Assembly: GCF_014280875.1 (NCBI RefSeq)
Contig: NZ_JACLAL010000006.1
Span: 124,001 to 188,000 of the forward strand
Source of the DNA: Paenirhizobium daejeonense
GTDB taxonomy: Bacteria > Pseudomonadota > Alphaproteobacteria > Rhizobiales > Rhizobiaceae
Reading direction: 5' to 3'
DNA length: 64,000 nt
Under the pieces are notes generated by a model, which had not been told where the DNA came from, made no database searches, and saw only the letters and a program-made list of their open reading frames with translations. Each line of letters begins with the position of its first letter. The first letter of the stretch is position 1. Made by a program: the position numbers and the translations under genes. Shown here piece after piece: positions 50,072 to 59,833 of the stretch.

Positions 50072-50593
50072 TCAGGCCGTGACTTTCAAGACAAGCGGTG
50101 TGTGACCGGTTGCTTCAAGAAAGCGAATAAGATCATCGCGGCCGATCGAGGTCGTCGCATCGTTGGAAAGGGGATGACCGTTGATGATGTCATGCTCCAT
50201 CAGGTCGGCATCCAAAACGAAGGTGACGTTGTGGCCGGTGTCGTTGATCGCGCCGAAGACGGTGACGGAGCCGGGAATGACACCGAGATATTCCATCAGC
50301 TTTTCCGGCTTGCCGAAGGATACCTTGCTGGCCGCGCCGATCAGCGTGTGCACCGTCTTCAGATCCACTACGGCGTTTTCCTCGACGGTGAGCAGGAAGA
50401 AGCGATCCTTCTTGTCCTTCACGAACAGGTTCTTGGTGTGACCGCCCGGGATCTCGTCGCGCAGGGAAACCGATTCGGCGACGGTGAAGACCGGTTCGTG
50501 ACGGGCCGTCTTATGCTCGATCTTCAGTTCGTCGAGAAAGCGAAAGAGGTCGTCGGCGGTCTTCGGTGCGGTGGTTTCTGGATCGGTCGTCAT
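50072..50593 (-). CDS. Prolyl-tRNA editing protein (YbaK/ProX family)
   Basis: A 173-residue trans-editing deacylase that clears misacylated tRNA, most like the PrdX/ProXp-ala group. The domain contains EIPGGHTKNLFVKDKKDRFFLLTV, with the conserved lysine of the YbaK fold, and GSVTVFGAINDTG. The start is ATG 50593 (MTTDPETT) with GAGCCTCC upstream; the frame is open 70 codons further but that part is unlike the family. Its exact tRNA substrate is not certain. Confidence 0.88.
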   Translation of the reverse strand: MTTDPETTAPKTADDLFRFLDELKIEHKTARHEPVFTVAESVSLRDEIPGGHTKNLFVKDKKDRFFLLTVEENAVVDLKTVHTLIGAASKVSFGKPEKLMEYLGVIPGSVTVFGAINDTGHNVTFVLDADLMEHDIINGHPLSNDATTSIGRDDLIRFLEATGHTPLVLKVTA

Positions 50594-50777
50594 CGGAGGC
50601 TCTCGGGGGGCGGATTTCAGGGAAGTGCAGATGAAAAATAGAGGCCGTCTGGCCGTCGGCGGAGAGTGATACGTCCGCTTGCCGGGCTTGGCAATCGTTC
50701 CTTTTACCTGAAAAGCCCGGTTTTCCGGGCTTTTCGAGGCGACGTGATTTTTTCTCGAAAATTTCGTCATTTCCCTG

Positions 50778-50806
50778 TTGCATTTGAAAAACGGTTGGGC
50801 CATATA
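50778..50806 (+). promoter_or_regulatory. Predicted promoter of tRNA-Gly
   Basis: TTGCAT (50778-50783), a 17-base spacer and CATATA (50801-50806), about 64 bases upstream of the tRNA. Confidence 0.45.
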
Positions 50807-50869
50807 CCGCCCGTCGCCGCAACGCAGACGACCTTCGATCCACCGACTACCCCCGGATCGTCGACATGA

Positions 50870-50944
50870 GCGGGTGTAGCTCAGGGGTAGAGCACAACCT
50901 TGCCAAGGTTGGGGTCGGGCGTTCGAATCGCCTCACCCGCTCCA
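50870..50944 (+). tRNA. tRNA-Gly (GCC)
   Basis: A 75-base tRNA with all arms paired: acceptor GCGGGTG / CACCCGC, D arm GCTC/GAGC, anticodon stem CAACC / GGTTG with loop TTGCCAA (anticodon GCC), and T arm GGGCG-TTCGAAT-CGCCT. The discriminator T and CCA are encoded. No integrase or duplicated 3' end follows, so it is not acting as an integration site here. Confidence 0.98.
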
Positions 50945-51058
50945 GTTTTCCTTCCGAAAAGAACAGCGCAGAGCAGCATTGCTGCTGCCCGGATCAATCC
51001 GGCAGACAGACGCAGTTTCGCGTCCTATATTCCCTCGATCCGCATCGGAGGGGACGGC

Positions 51059-51826
51059 ATGGCCGACAGGTTGAGGGGCAAGATTGCGATCATTTCAGGC
51101 GGGGCGACCGGCATGGGCGGGGCGGCTTCCAGGCTGTTTGCGGCCGAAGGCGCCAAGGTCGCGATCATCGACCGCAATGGCGAGGAGGCAGCGCGGACCG
51201 TAGCTGCCATCCGCGAGGCAGGTGGCACGGCGGAACACTGGGTCGCCGATGTTTCCGATGAAAAAGCCGTCAACGAGGCCGTGAAGGGCGTCGAGGCGCA
51301 TTTCGGTCCGGTGACCGTTCTCTTCAATCATGCAGGCACGATCGTCATCAAGCCCTTCCTCGAGACCACTGCCGAAGAATGGGACTGGCTGCACGCCGTC
51401 AATGTCCGCTCGATGTTCCTGATGACGAAGGCAGTGCTGCCGGGGATGATTGGCGCTGGCGGCGGTTCGATCGTCTGTACCTCGTCTATTTCGGCCGTGG
51501 CGGCAACGCCGATGGAAGTGCTCTATGACACAACGAAGGGCGCCGTGCACATGTTTGCCCGGGCGATCGGCGTGGAGTTCCGCGACCGGAATATCCGCTG
51601 CAACGCCGTCTGCCCCGGCTTCATCCGCACGCCGCACGGGCTTCGGGAAGTGGCGGAGCTTACCGCCCATGGCGTCGATGTCTCCGAGGCCGCCATTGCC
51701 GCCCAGCAGGGCCGTATCGGCGAACCGGAAGACGTGGCGCGCGCCGCGCTCTATCTGGCAAGTGACGAATCGAATTTCGTCAACGGAGCGCATCTCTTCG
51801 TCGATAACGGCTTCACCGCCATCTGA
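51059..51826 (+). CDS. Short-chain dehydrogenase/reductase
   Basis: NAD(P)-dependent oxidoreductase of 255 residues with the classical SDR fold: cofactor motif [10 protein letters not shown] (13-22), NHAG (90-93, a variant of NNAG), Asn115, catalytic Ser142/143, Tyr156 and Lys160, and the C-terminal PGFIRTPHG. Asp38 after the second strand suggests NAD rather than NADP. The substrate is unknown. GGAGGGG precedes ATG 51059. It follows tRNA-Gly and is convergent with galM. Confidence 0.9.
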   Translation: MADRLRGKIAIISGGATGMGGAASRLFAAEGAKVAIIDRNGEEAARTVAAIREAGGTAEHWVADVSDEKAVNEAVKGVEAHFGPVTVLFNHAGTIVIKPFLETTAEEWDWLHAVNVRSMFLMTKAVLPGMIGAGGGSIVCTSSISAVAATPMEVLYDTTKGAVHMFARAIGVEFRDRNIRCNAVCPGFIRTPHGLREVAELTAHGVDVSEAAIAAQQGRIGEPEDVARAALYLASDESNFVNGAHLFVDNGFTAI

Positions 51827-51871
51827 GGGAGCGTCCAAGGCCCCTCGGCCTCTTATGGGCCGAGGACCGTC

Positions 51872-52882
51872 TCAGATCCGTGAGAAGACGTAGTCGGTTT
51901 CCTGCCTCAGCACTTCGCCGGGCCGGAGCACCGCGCTCGGGAAACCGGCGTGGTTGATAGCGTCGGGCCAGACCTGGGTTTCGAGGCAGAAACCGGCATA
52001 GGGGCCGTATGTTTTGCCGTCCAGTCCGGGAACGGGAATGTCGATATAGACGCCGGCGTAGAACTGAACGCCGGGCTCGGTGGTGCGCACTTCCATGGTG
52101 ACGCCGGAATTGATGCTGCGGGCAAGCGCCACGCTGCGCTTTGGCGTGCGGGTCGGCGAAAGGCAGAAATTGTGGTCATAGGGCACCTGCGCGCCGTCGA
52201 TCTCGCGACGGATCGGATGCATGTCCCGGAAGTCGAACGGCGTTCCCTCCACCGGGCGAATCTCGCCGGTCGGGATCAGCACGTCATCGACCGGCAGGTA
52301 GTGATCGGCGGCGATCATCAGGTCGTGGCCGAGGATATCGGCGCTGCCGTCGAGATTGAAATAGGCGTGCTGGCAGATATTGGCGAGCGTCGGCTGGTCC
52401 GTCTCGCTTTCATAGACGACCGACAGCACGCCTTCGTCCCTGAGCCGGTAGGTGGCGGTGATACGGCAATTGCCGGGATAACCGGCGCGGCCGTCGGGAT
52501 CGGTGATCGCAAGCGTCACGCTGTTGGATGACAGCCCGATGATTTGCCAGTTCCGCTTTGCGATGCCGTCGGAGCCGCCATGCAGGTGGTTGAGGTCGTT
52601 TTCGTTGCGTTCGAGCTGATACGGCTTGCCGTCGAGCGTGAAGGCGCCGCCGGCGATGCGGTTGGAACAGCGGCCGGGCGTGGCACCGAAATAGGGCGAA
52701 TGGCGCTCATAGTCCTCCAGCCGGTCGAAACCGAGCACCAAGGGTGCAGCATGGCCGTCGAGACGCAGGTCCTGGATCGACGCGCCATAGGTCATGATGC
52801 GAGCCGTCAGGCCACCGCCCGACAGGGTGACGCGCTCGACCGTCTCGCCGTTTGCGGTCTGTCCGAAAATCTCTTTCTGCAT
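51872..52882 (-). CDS. galM: Aldose 1-epimerase
   Basis: Mutarotase that interconverts alpha and beta anomers of galactose and related sugars. The 336 residues show GAMSILSI-like start VERVTLSGGGLTARIMTYGASIQDLRL, the catalytic histidine in NICQHAYFNLDG, and the catalytic glutamate in GFCLETQVWPDAINH. It lies at the end of the metA-GNAT-vWA-galM series (39-base gap to vWA). Confidence 0.93.
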   Translation of the reverse strand: MQKEIFGQTANGETVERVTLSGGGLTARIMTYGASIQDLRLDGHAAPLVLGFDRLEDYERHSPYFGATPGRCSNRIAGGAFTLDGKPYQLERNENDLNHLHGGSDGIAKRNWQIIGLSSNSVTLAITDPDGRAGYPGNCRITATYRLRDEGVLSVVYESETDQPTLANICQHAYFNLDGSADILGHDLMIAADHYLPVDDVLIPTGEIRPVEGTPFDFRDMHPIRREIDGAQVPYDHNFCLSPTRTPKRSVALARSINSGVTMEVRTTEPGVQFYAGVYIDIPVPGLDGKTYGPYAGFCLETQVWPDAINHAGFPSAVLRPGEVLRQETDYVFSRI

Positions 52883-52921
52883 GGCGTGATCCTGGCTTGG
52901 GAAATGGTGAGGAGATAAAAA

Positions 52922-54106
52922 TCAGCGGGAAAGTTCTCTCGCCGCGGTTTCGAGGCCGCCGAGCGTCAACGGAAACATGCGGTCGCCCATCAGCCGACGG
53001 ATGAGGCCGACCGATGTCGTATAGCCCCAACGGTCCTCCGGCAATGGATTGAGCCAGAGGCTCTTCCTGAAATGACCCGTCAGACGGTCGATCCAGACGG
53101 CTCCGGCTTCCGTGTTCCAGTGTTCGACGGAGCCGCCGGAATGGGTAATCTCGTAGGGGCTCATCGAGGCATCGCCGACGAAGATCAGGCGGTAGTCGGA
53201 GCCATAGGTTCGGATCACGTCCTCGGTCGCCATCACTTCTGAGTGACGGCGGCGATTGTCCTTCCACACCCGTTCATAGGGGCAGTTGTGGAAGTAGAAG
53301 TAATCCATATGCCGGAATTCGGAGCGGGCGGCGGAGAAGAGTTCCTCGACGATGCGGATGTGATCGTCCATGGAACCGCCGATGTCGAAAAACATCAGCA
53401 GCTTGACGGCATTGCGCCGTTCCGGCCGCGTCTTCACGTCGAGATAGCCGTGCTCGGCCGTCGAGCGGATGGTGCCGGGCAGGTCGAATTCGTTGGCGGC
53501 CCCCTCGCGGATGAAGCGGCGGAGCCGTCTCAGCGCCACCTTTATGTTGCGGGTGCCAAGTTCGACCCCGTCGTCGAGATTGCGGAATTCGCGCTTGTCC
53601 CAGACCTTCACCGCCCGGCGGTGGCGCGATTCGTGCTGGCCTATGCGAACGCCTTCGGGATTGTAGCCATAGGCGCCGAAGGGCGAGGTGCCGGCGGTGC
53701 CGATCCATTTGGAACCGCCCTGATGGCGGCCCTTCTGCTCGGAAAGCCGCTGGCGCAGCGTCTCCATCAGCTTGTCGAAGCCACCGAGGGCCTCGACCAG
53801 TTTCCTGTCTTCTTCCGAGAGGTGTTTCTCAGTCAGCCTGCGCAGCCATTCCTCGGGGATCGGCACGGTTTCCAAGCCGTCGGCGCTGGAGATGCTCTCC
53901 AGTCCGCCGAAGATTTCGGAAAACACCCGGTCGAACCGGTCGATATGCCGCTCGTCCTTCACCAGCGCGGTGCGGGCGAGGAAATAGAAGGCTTCGGTGT
54001 CGAAATCGGCAAGCCCCGCTTCCACGCCCTCGAGAAGCGCCAGGAACTCCCGGAGCGTCACCGGGATTTTCGCTTCCTTGAGCTTGAGGAAGAAGGGGAT
54101 GAACAT
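52922..54106 (-). CDS. vWA-domain protein, CoxE-like
   Basis: A 394-residue protein with a von Willebrand A domain (about 233-390) whose MIDAS is DIGGS (241-245), a slight variant of DxSxS. The N-terminal half is rich in charged helices and carries CoxE-family features. CoxE/vWA proteins work with MoxR ATPases to assemble or activate metal enzymes; a MoxR gene lies 2.1 kb upstream on the same strand with the metA unit between. It starts 19 bases after the GNAT gene. Confidence 0.88.
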   Translation of the reverse strand: MFIPFFLKLKEAKIPVTLREFLALLEGVEAGLADFDTEAFYFLARTALVKDERHIDRFDRVFSEIFGGLESISSADGLETVPIPEEWLRRLTEKHLSEEDRKLVEALGGFDKLMETLRQRLSEQKGRHQGGSKWIGTAGTSPFGAYGYNPEGVRIGQHESRHRRAVKVWDKREFRNLDDGVELGTRNIKVALRRLRRFIREGAANEFDLPGTIRSTAEHGYLDVKTRPERRNAVKLLMFFDIGGSMDDHIRIVEELFSAARSEFRHMDYFYFHNCPYERVWKDNRRRHSEVMATEDVIRTYGSDYRLIFVGDASMSPYEITHSGGSVEHWNTEAGAVWIDRLTGHFRKSLWLNPLPEDRWGYTTSVGLIRRLMGDRMFPLTLGGLETAARELSR

Positions 54107-54125
54107 TCAGGGTCTGTCCCTCTGT

Positions 54126-54578
54126 TCAGAAGTTCTTCTGATAGACGAGGAACGGAGTCTTTTCCGCGATGCGGTCATAGAGCCGGCGCGCGGTGGCGTT
54201 GAATTCCTGCGTCATCCAGTAGACCTCCTTCGAGCCTTCCGCCTTGGCCTTCTCGTAGACCGCCTCGATCAGTGCGCGGCCGATACCGGTGCCGCGGACC
54301 TCAGGGTCGGCATAGAGATCCTGAAGGTAGCATACATTGTCGATATGCCAGCAGGATCGATGGAAGAGATAGTGCGCAAGGCCGGCGGGCCGGCCATCCA
54401 CCAGCGCGAGGAGACCGCGATATTCGCCCGGTGCCGAACCGGTCAGCCGGGCGAAGGTCGTGGCATAGATCTCTTCCGGCAGTTCGGTCTCGTAGAAGGC
54501 CAGATAGGCCTTCCACAACCGCCGCCATTCGGTCTCGTCTGCTGTCGTGAGCGGACGGATCTCGACGGTTCCCGCCAT
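54126..54578 (-). CDS. GNAT family N-acetyltransferase
   Basis: A 150-residue acetyltransferase. The acetyl-CoA loop is LYADPEVRGTGIGRALIEAV (motif A), with NATARRLYDRI (motif B) near the C terminus. The acceptor is unknown; the YxLYD segment is general to this group. ATG 54578 (MAGTVEIRP) follows metA by 4 bases, so the two are probably translated together. Confidence 0.89.
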   Translation of the reverse strand: MAGTVEIRPLTTADETEWRRLWKAYLAFYETELPEEIYATTFARLTGSAPGEYRGLLALVDGRPAGLAHYLFHRSCWHIDNVCYLQDLYADPEVRGTGIGRALIEAVYEKAKAEGSKEVYWMTQEFNATARRLYDRIAEKTPFLVYQKNF

Positions 54579-54582
54579 GGGC

Positions 54583-55512
54583 TCAGGTCTCCTTGCCGGT
54601 GCCGATCGCATCCAGATCGTAGGGTGTCGTCTGGTAGATCTCGTTGATCCAGTTTCCGAACAGCAGATGGGCATGGCTGCGCCAGCGGTTCAAGGGGGTG
54701 ATCTCCGGATCGTTGTGCGGGAAATAGTCGTGCGGCATCTTGATCGGCACGCCGGAATTGACATCGCGGAAGTACTCGTCGCCGAGCGAGGTCGAGTCGT
54801 ATTCGACATGGTTGAACATGTAGAGCCGGTTGCCGCGCTTCTCATGCACGAGGCAGACGCCCATTTCATCCGACTCCATCAGGATCTCCAGCCCCGGAAC
54901 ACCCTCGATATCGTCGCGGCGGACTTCGGTCCAGCGGGAGACGGGCACCTGGAAGTCATCCGAGAAACCGTTGAGGTAGATGGAGGACGGCGCAAGGTTG
55001 CGGTGGCGGTAGACGCCGAAGGCCTTTTCCTTCAGGTCATGCTTTGGCACACTGTGGAAGTGATAGATCGCTGCCATTGCGCCCCAGCAGACGTTCATCG
55101 TCGAATGGACGTTGGTTTCCGTCCAGTCGAGGATCTTTTCCATCTCGGGCCAGTAGGTGACTTCTTCGTAAGGCAGCGTCTCGACCGGCGCGCCGGTGAT
55201 GATGAAGCCGTCGAACTTGCGCTCCTGCACTTCCTCCCAGGTCTGGTAGAAGGAAAGGAGGTGTTCCTCCGGCGTGTTCTTGGCCTTGTGGCCGCCGATG
55301 CGCACGAGGCTCAGTTCCACCTGCAGCGGCGAGGCGCCGATCAGACGGGCGAACTGCACTTCCGTCTTGATCTTGTTCGGCATGAGATTGAGCAGCCCGA
55401 TCTGCAGCGGGCGGATATCCTGACGGATAGCGGCCGTTTCGGTCATGACCCGCACGCCCTCATGCACGAGGGTTTCAAAGGCGGGCAGGGTATCGGGTAT
55501 CTTGATCGGCAT
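54583..55512 (-). CDS. metA: Homoserine O-acetyltransferase (MetA family)
   Basis: First committed step of methionine synthesis, acylating homoserine. The 309 residues have catalytic Cys142 (NVCWGAM), the FNHVEY segment and the family start [15 protein letters not shown]. Residue 111 is Glu ([12 protein letters not shown]); in this family Glu111 favours acetyl-CoA and Gly111 succinyl-CoA, so acetylation is predicted despite the name succinyltransferase often used (metAA in rhizobia). It is preceded by a SAM-II riboswitch and a terminator-like hairpin. Confidence 0.95.
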   Translation of the reverse strand: MPIKIPDTLPAFETLVHEGVRVMTETAAIRQDIRPLQIGLLNLMPNKIKTEVQFARLIGASPLQVELSLVRIGGHKAKNTPEEHLLSFYQTWEEVQERKFDGFIITGAPVETLPYEEVTYWPEMEKILDWTETNVHSTMNVCWGAMAAIYHFHSVPKHDLKEKAFGVYRHRNLAPSSIYLNGFSDDFQVPVSRWTEVRRDDIEGVPGLEILMESDEMGVCLVHEKRGNRLYMFNHVEYDSTSLGDEYFRDVNSGVPIKMPHDYFPHNDPEITPLNRWRSHAHLLFGNWINEIYQTTPYDLDAIGTGKET

Positions 55513-55570
55513 GTTCGAACTCGACTTTCCGTGTCATGGCGGTTCGGGTAGCCCGGCACCGCGCACATAC

Positions 55571-55602
55571 AAAAACCGGCAGCTTCCAATATCGCCACCG
55601 GT
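55571..55602 (-). terminator. Terminator-like hairpin between SAM-II aptamer and metA
   Basis: On the minus strand ACCGGTGGC pairs GCTGCCGGT (9 base pairs, two G-U) around a 10-base loop and is followed by TTTTG. It is placed about 30 bases after the aptamer and could be the expression platform. Confidence 0.6.
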
Positions 55603-55630
55603 CCTCGGAAAGTTTTCGAACTCGCCTCGG

Positions 55631-55684
55631 CCCTTTAGCGATTTATTTAACGTGGCTGCAAGCCGGCCGGCCAAATCACCACGA
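55631..55684 (-). ncRNA. SAM-II riboswitch of metA
   Basis: On the minus strand TCGTGGTGATTTGGCC, then GGCTTGCAGCCACGTTAAA and AAATCGCTAAAGG reproduce the conserved SAM-II core and its pseudoknot order. It binds S-adenosylmethionine and should repress metA. It is the classic alphaproteobacterial metA motif. Confidence 0.95.
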
Positions 55685-55691
55685 GGTCAGT

Positions 55692-55720
55692 CCTTTACGC
55701 CTGTCGGCTGCGCGAATCAA
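55692..55720 (-). promoter_or_regulatory. Predicted promoter of metA
   Basis: On the minus strand TTGATT (55720-55715), a 17-base spacer and TAAAGG (55697-55692). The predicted start coincides with the 5' end of the SAM-II aptamer; the -35 overlaps the NUDIX stop codon. Confidence 0.5.
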
Positions 55721-56210
55721 CGGAAAAGGTTTTCGCGGTGCAGCACGGGCTTGGCCGGTCTTCCGACGAGGTGGGCGAGCGCATCCGCCATGCCGTAGCC
55801 GAGCCTTTGATGGGCCTCGTCCAGCTCGAGCCAGAAGAAGCGGAAACGGATCGGCTCGCCGCCGCCGAACGGCATGGTTTCCCAATGGACCCAGGTTTCT
55901 GCCGGCTTTTCCGGCAGCGCTACATGAAAATAGGAGCGCCGGTGGGTGATGAGCGATCCCTTCTGCTCGAAGCGGTAGTCGCATGTCTCGATCAGCCGGA
56001 ACGGCGCCTTCGGCGCCAGCCCGGTTTCTTCGACGAATTCCCTCAATGCAGCGCGCTCGATGGTTTCCATATGCTCCACCGTGCCGCCGGGAACCTGAAG
56101 CGCGATTTCTGGAAAGTCCGGTTCATCGAAAACGAGAAGGCGATCGCGCCATGTCGCGTAGATCAGGACCTTGAATGCATCAGGCATCCCATCAGGCATC
56201 GCATCGCGCG

Positions 56211-56214
<4 letters not shown>
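55717..56214 (-). CDS. NUDIX hydrolase
   Basis: A 165-residue NUDIX protein. The box GTVEHMETIERAALREFVEETGL matches Gx5Ex7REUxEExGU exactly, so pyrophosphohydrolase activity on a nucleoside diphosphate derivative is expected; the substrate is unknown. ATG 56214 overlaps the stop of the moxR gene (ATGA), showing translational coupling. Its 3' end overlaps the metA promoter. Confidence 0.92.
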
Positions 56215-57053
<839 letters not shown>

Positions 57054-57208
57054 GGTCTTCTTCCCGTTTTTGGTCGGCCGGAAAGTAATGGGAGGGAAGG
57101 TGCGGTGCAAGGTGGACATTGGTTGCCGTTTCTCGCGCCTTACGCAGCCTGACGACGGTTTGCCGAAGCGCTTTCCCTTTCGCTGCAAGATGCGCTATGG
57201 GCAGAGCC

Positions 57209-57859
57209 ATGAGGAAAAACAGCTTCACCATCCTGCTCGGCGGGCAACTGACTGCGACCGACCGTCTGAAGGCGGCGATTGCCGGCAGCCGCGTGATTGC
57301 AGCCGATGGCGGCATGCGCCATGCGGCGGCACTCGGGCTTGAGCCCGAACTCTGGGTGGGCGATTTCGATTCCTCGCCGGAAGACCTGTCGCGGGATTTT
57401 CCCGATGTGCCGAAAATGCCCTATCCGGCGCAGAAGGCCGAGACCGACGGGGCCATCGCCATCGGCGAGGCTCTCGCACGCGGCGCCGAAAGCCTGATCC
57501 TTGCCGGCGCGCTCGGCGGCGAGCGGTCCGATCACGCACTGATGCACATGCTGCAGGCGATCAGCCTCGCCAGGCAAGGCCACGACATTCTCCTGACATC
57601 CGGCGAGGAAGAGTTCTATCCGCTGCTGCCCGGAGAGCGCGTCATCGACCTGCCGAAGGGTTCGCTGTTTTCCATTCTCGGATTTTCGCCACTGACAGGG
57701 CTTTCGATCCGCAATGCCCGTTATCCGCTCGACGATTTCCAACTGCCGTTCGGTTCGTCGCGCACCGTTTCCAATGTGGCGGAAGGTCCGATCGCGCTGT
57801 CGCTGAAAAGCGGCGACGCGATCCTGCTTGCCCGCCCCTATGACATGACCGGAGCCTGA
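57209..57859 (+). CDS. thiN: Thiamine pyrophosphokinase
   Basis: Phosphorylates thiamine to thiamine pyrophosphate, completing the salvage route. The 216 residues show VIAADGGMRHAAALG, GDFDSSPEDLS, the catalytic KAETDGAIAIGEA, and AGALGGERSDHALMH, all family motifs. The start is uncertain between ATG 57209 (MRKNSF) and 57197 (MGRAMR). The ABC-F gene begins 4 bases after its stop, so the two are coupled. With thiC and thiB it completes a scattered thiamine set in this window. Confidence 0.93.
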   Translation: MRKNSFTILLGGQLTATDRLKAAIAGSRVIAADGGMRHAAALGLEPELWVGDFDSSPEDLSRDFPDVPKMPYPAQKAETDGAIAIGEALARGAESLILAGALGGERSDHALMHMLQAISLARQGHDILLTSGEEEFYPLLPGERVIDLPKGSLFSILGFSPLTGLSIRNARYPLDDFQLPFGSSRTVSNVAEGPIALSLKSGDAILLARPYDMTGA

Positions 57860-57863
57860 AGCC

Positions 57864-59696
57864 TTGGCGCCTCCCATCCTGAAACTCGATGACATCTTCC
57901 TCTCCTTCGGCGGCACGCCGCTGCTTGCCGGCGCCAGTCTGCAGGTGGAGCCGGGAGACCGGATCTGCCTTGTCGGCCGCAACGGTTCGGGCAAGTCGAC
58001 GCTGATGAAGATCGCGGCGGGCATTGTCGAAGCGCAGTCGGGCGAGGTCTTTCGTCATCCGGCGGCGACCATCCGCTATCTGGAACAGGCCCCCGATTTC
58101 GCCGGTTTCTCGACGGTGCAGGCCTATGCCGAGGCGGGACTTGGACCGGGCGACGATCCCTATCGCGTCACCTATCTGCTCGAACATCTGGGGCTGACGG
58201 GCCACGAGAATCCGAACAGCCTTTCCGGCGGCGAGGCGCGCCGGGCGGCGCTGGCGCGGGTGCTTGCGCCCGAACCCGATATCCTGATGCTCGACGAGCC
58301 GACCAACCATCTCGACCTTCCGACCATCGAATGGCTGGAAAGCGAGTTGCAGAAGACCCGCAGCGCGCTGGTGCTGATCAGCCACGACCGTCGCTTCCTT
58401 GAGAAGGTTTCCACCGCGACCGTCTGGCTCGACCGCGGTCTTTCGCGCCGGCTCAATCGGGGTTTCGGCCATTTCGAGGAATGGCGCGATAAGGTGCTCG
58501 AGGAAGAGGAAATCGAGCAGCACAAGCTCGGCAAGGCTATCGAGCGTGAGGAACACTGGCTGCGCTATGGCGTGACCGCGCGGCGCAAGCGCAATATGCG
58601 CCGGCTCGGCAATCTGCAGAATCTCCGCGCCGAATATCGCGGTCACAAGGGGCCGCAGGGCACCATCCAGGCCAGCGCCACCGAGGGCCGGGAAAGCGGC
58701 AAGCTGGTGATCGAGGCGGACAAGATCACCAAGGCCTATGGCGAGCGCACCATCGTCGCGCCGTTTTCCATCCGGGTGCATCGCGGCGACTGCATCGGCC
58801 TGATCGGCCCGAACGGGGCCGGCAAGACGACGCTTCTCAAAATGCTGACCGGTCAGCTCGACCCCGACAGCGGCACGGTGAAGCTCGGCACCAATCTCGA
58901 AATCGCGGTTCTGGACCAGAAGCGCGAAGGGTTGAACCCCGACGAGACGCTCGCTCATTACCTGACGGACGGGCGCGGCGAAAACCTGCTGGTCAATGGC
59001 GAGCAGAAGCATGTGACCGGCTACATGAAGGACTTCCTGTTTCAGCCCGAACAGGCCCGCACGCCGATCCGCAATCTCTCCGGCGGCGAGCGCGCCCGGC
59101 TGATGCTGGCCCGGATCATGGCGAAATCCTCGAACCTGCTGATCCTCGACGAGCCGACCAACGATCTCGACATCGAGACGCTCGATCTTCTGCAGGAGAT
59201 CGTCGCGGGATATTCGGGAACCGTCATCCTCGTCAGCCACGACCGCGACTTTCTCGACCGGACGGTGACGTCCACCATCGCGCCTGTCGATCCGGAAAAT
59301 CCGGATGGCCGCTGGATCGAATATGCCGGTGGTTATTCCGACATGCTCGCCCAGCGTAAGGGGGCGGAAGAAGAGCGCAAGCGGGTGGAGAAAGCGGAAA
59401 AGGCGAAGGCTTCCGGCAGCGCGGACAAGTCTGCCTCGGATCAGGGGTCCAAGGGCAAGGGCAAGCTCTCCTACAAGCAGAAATTCGCGCTCGAAAACCT
59501 GCCGAAGGAGATGGAGAAGACGGAGAAGGAAATCGCTGCCCGCGAGGCGAAGATGGCCGATCCGAAGCTCTTCACCAAGGACCCTGCGACCTTCAACAAG
59601 CTCGCCGCCGAAATGGAAAAGTTGCGCGCCGATCTCACCCGCATGGAAGAGGAATGGCTGGAACTGGAGATGCTGCGCGAGGAGCTGGAGGGCTGA
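57864..59696 (+). CDS. ABC-F family ATPase
   Basis: Soluble tandem ABC ATPase that acts on ribosomes or, in the Uup subgroup, on DNA recombination; 610 residues. Both ATP sites are intact: GRNGSGKST (about 36) with LSGGEARRAALARVL and LMLDEPTNHLD, then GPNGAGKTT with LSGGERARLMLARI and LILDEPTNDLD. A charged C-terminal coiled coil (about 520-610; KLAAEMEKLRADLTRMEEEW) resembles Uup. The start is TTG 57864 (MAPPILKLDD), 4 bases after thiN. Confidence 0.92.
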   Translation: MAPPILKLDDIFLSFGGTPLLAGASLQVEPGDRICLVGRNGSGKSTLMKIAAGIVEAQSGEVFRHPAATIRYLEQAPDFAGFSTVQAYAEAGLGPGDDPYRVTYLLEHLGLTGHENPNSLSGGEARRAALARVLAPEPDILMLDEPTNHLDLPTIEWLESELQKTRSALVLISHDRRFLEKVSTATVWLDRGLSRRLNRGFGHFEEWRDKVLEEEEIEQHKLGKAIEREEHWLRYGVTARRKRNMRRLGNLQNLRAEYRGHKGPQGTIQASATEGRESGKLVIEADKITKAYGERTIVAPFSIRVHRGDCIGLIGPNGAGKTTLLKMLTGQLDPDSGTVKLGTNLEIAVLDQKREGLNPDETLAHYLTDGRGENLLVNGEQKHVTGYMKDFLFQPEQARTPIRNLSGGERARLMLARIMAKSSNLLILDEPTNDLDIETLDLLQEIVAGYSGTVILVSHDRDFLDRTVTSTIAPVDPENPDGRWIEYAGGYSDMLAQRKGAEEERKRVEKAEKAKASGSADKSASDQGSKGKGKLSYKQKFALENLPKEMEKTEKEIAAREAKMADPKLFTKDPATFNKLAAEMEKLRADLTRMEEEWLELEMLREELEG

Positions 59697-59701
59697 GGGT
59701 C

Positions 59702-59802
59702 AGAGCATTTCCGGCGAAAACAGATCGCCTTGAATGCTCTATCCCTTTGTTTTGATGCAATTCCAGACGCAAAACCGCTTCACACTTTTGCTGGAATTGC
59801 TT
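59702..59802 (+). repeat. Composite palindromic intergenic repeat, copy C
   Basis: Two palindromes: AGAGCATT / AATGCTCT (59702-59709 and 59733-59740) and GCAATTCCAG / CTGGAATTGC (59757-59766 and 59791-59800). It is the best-preserved copy of the family in this window and lies between the convergent ABC-F and ABC fusion genes. Confidence 0.75.
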
Positions 59803-59833
59803 TGAAGCCCAAAGGCGTGCAGCTTTGCCTGCC

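Noticed and set aside
50870..51059. tRNA-Gly 3' end as an integration site for a mobile element
   Set aside because: No integrase, no duplicated tRNA end and no compositional shift; the next gene is an ordinary SDR.
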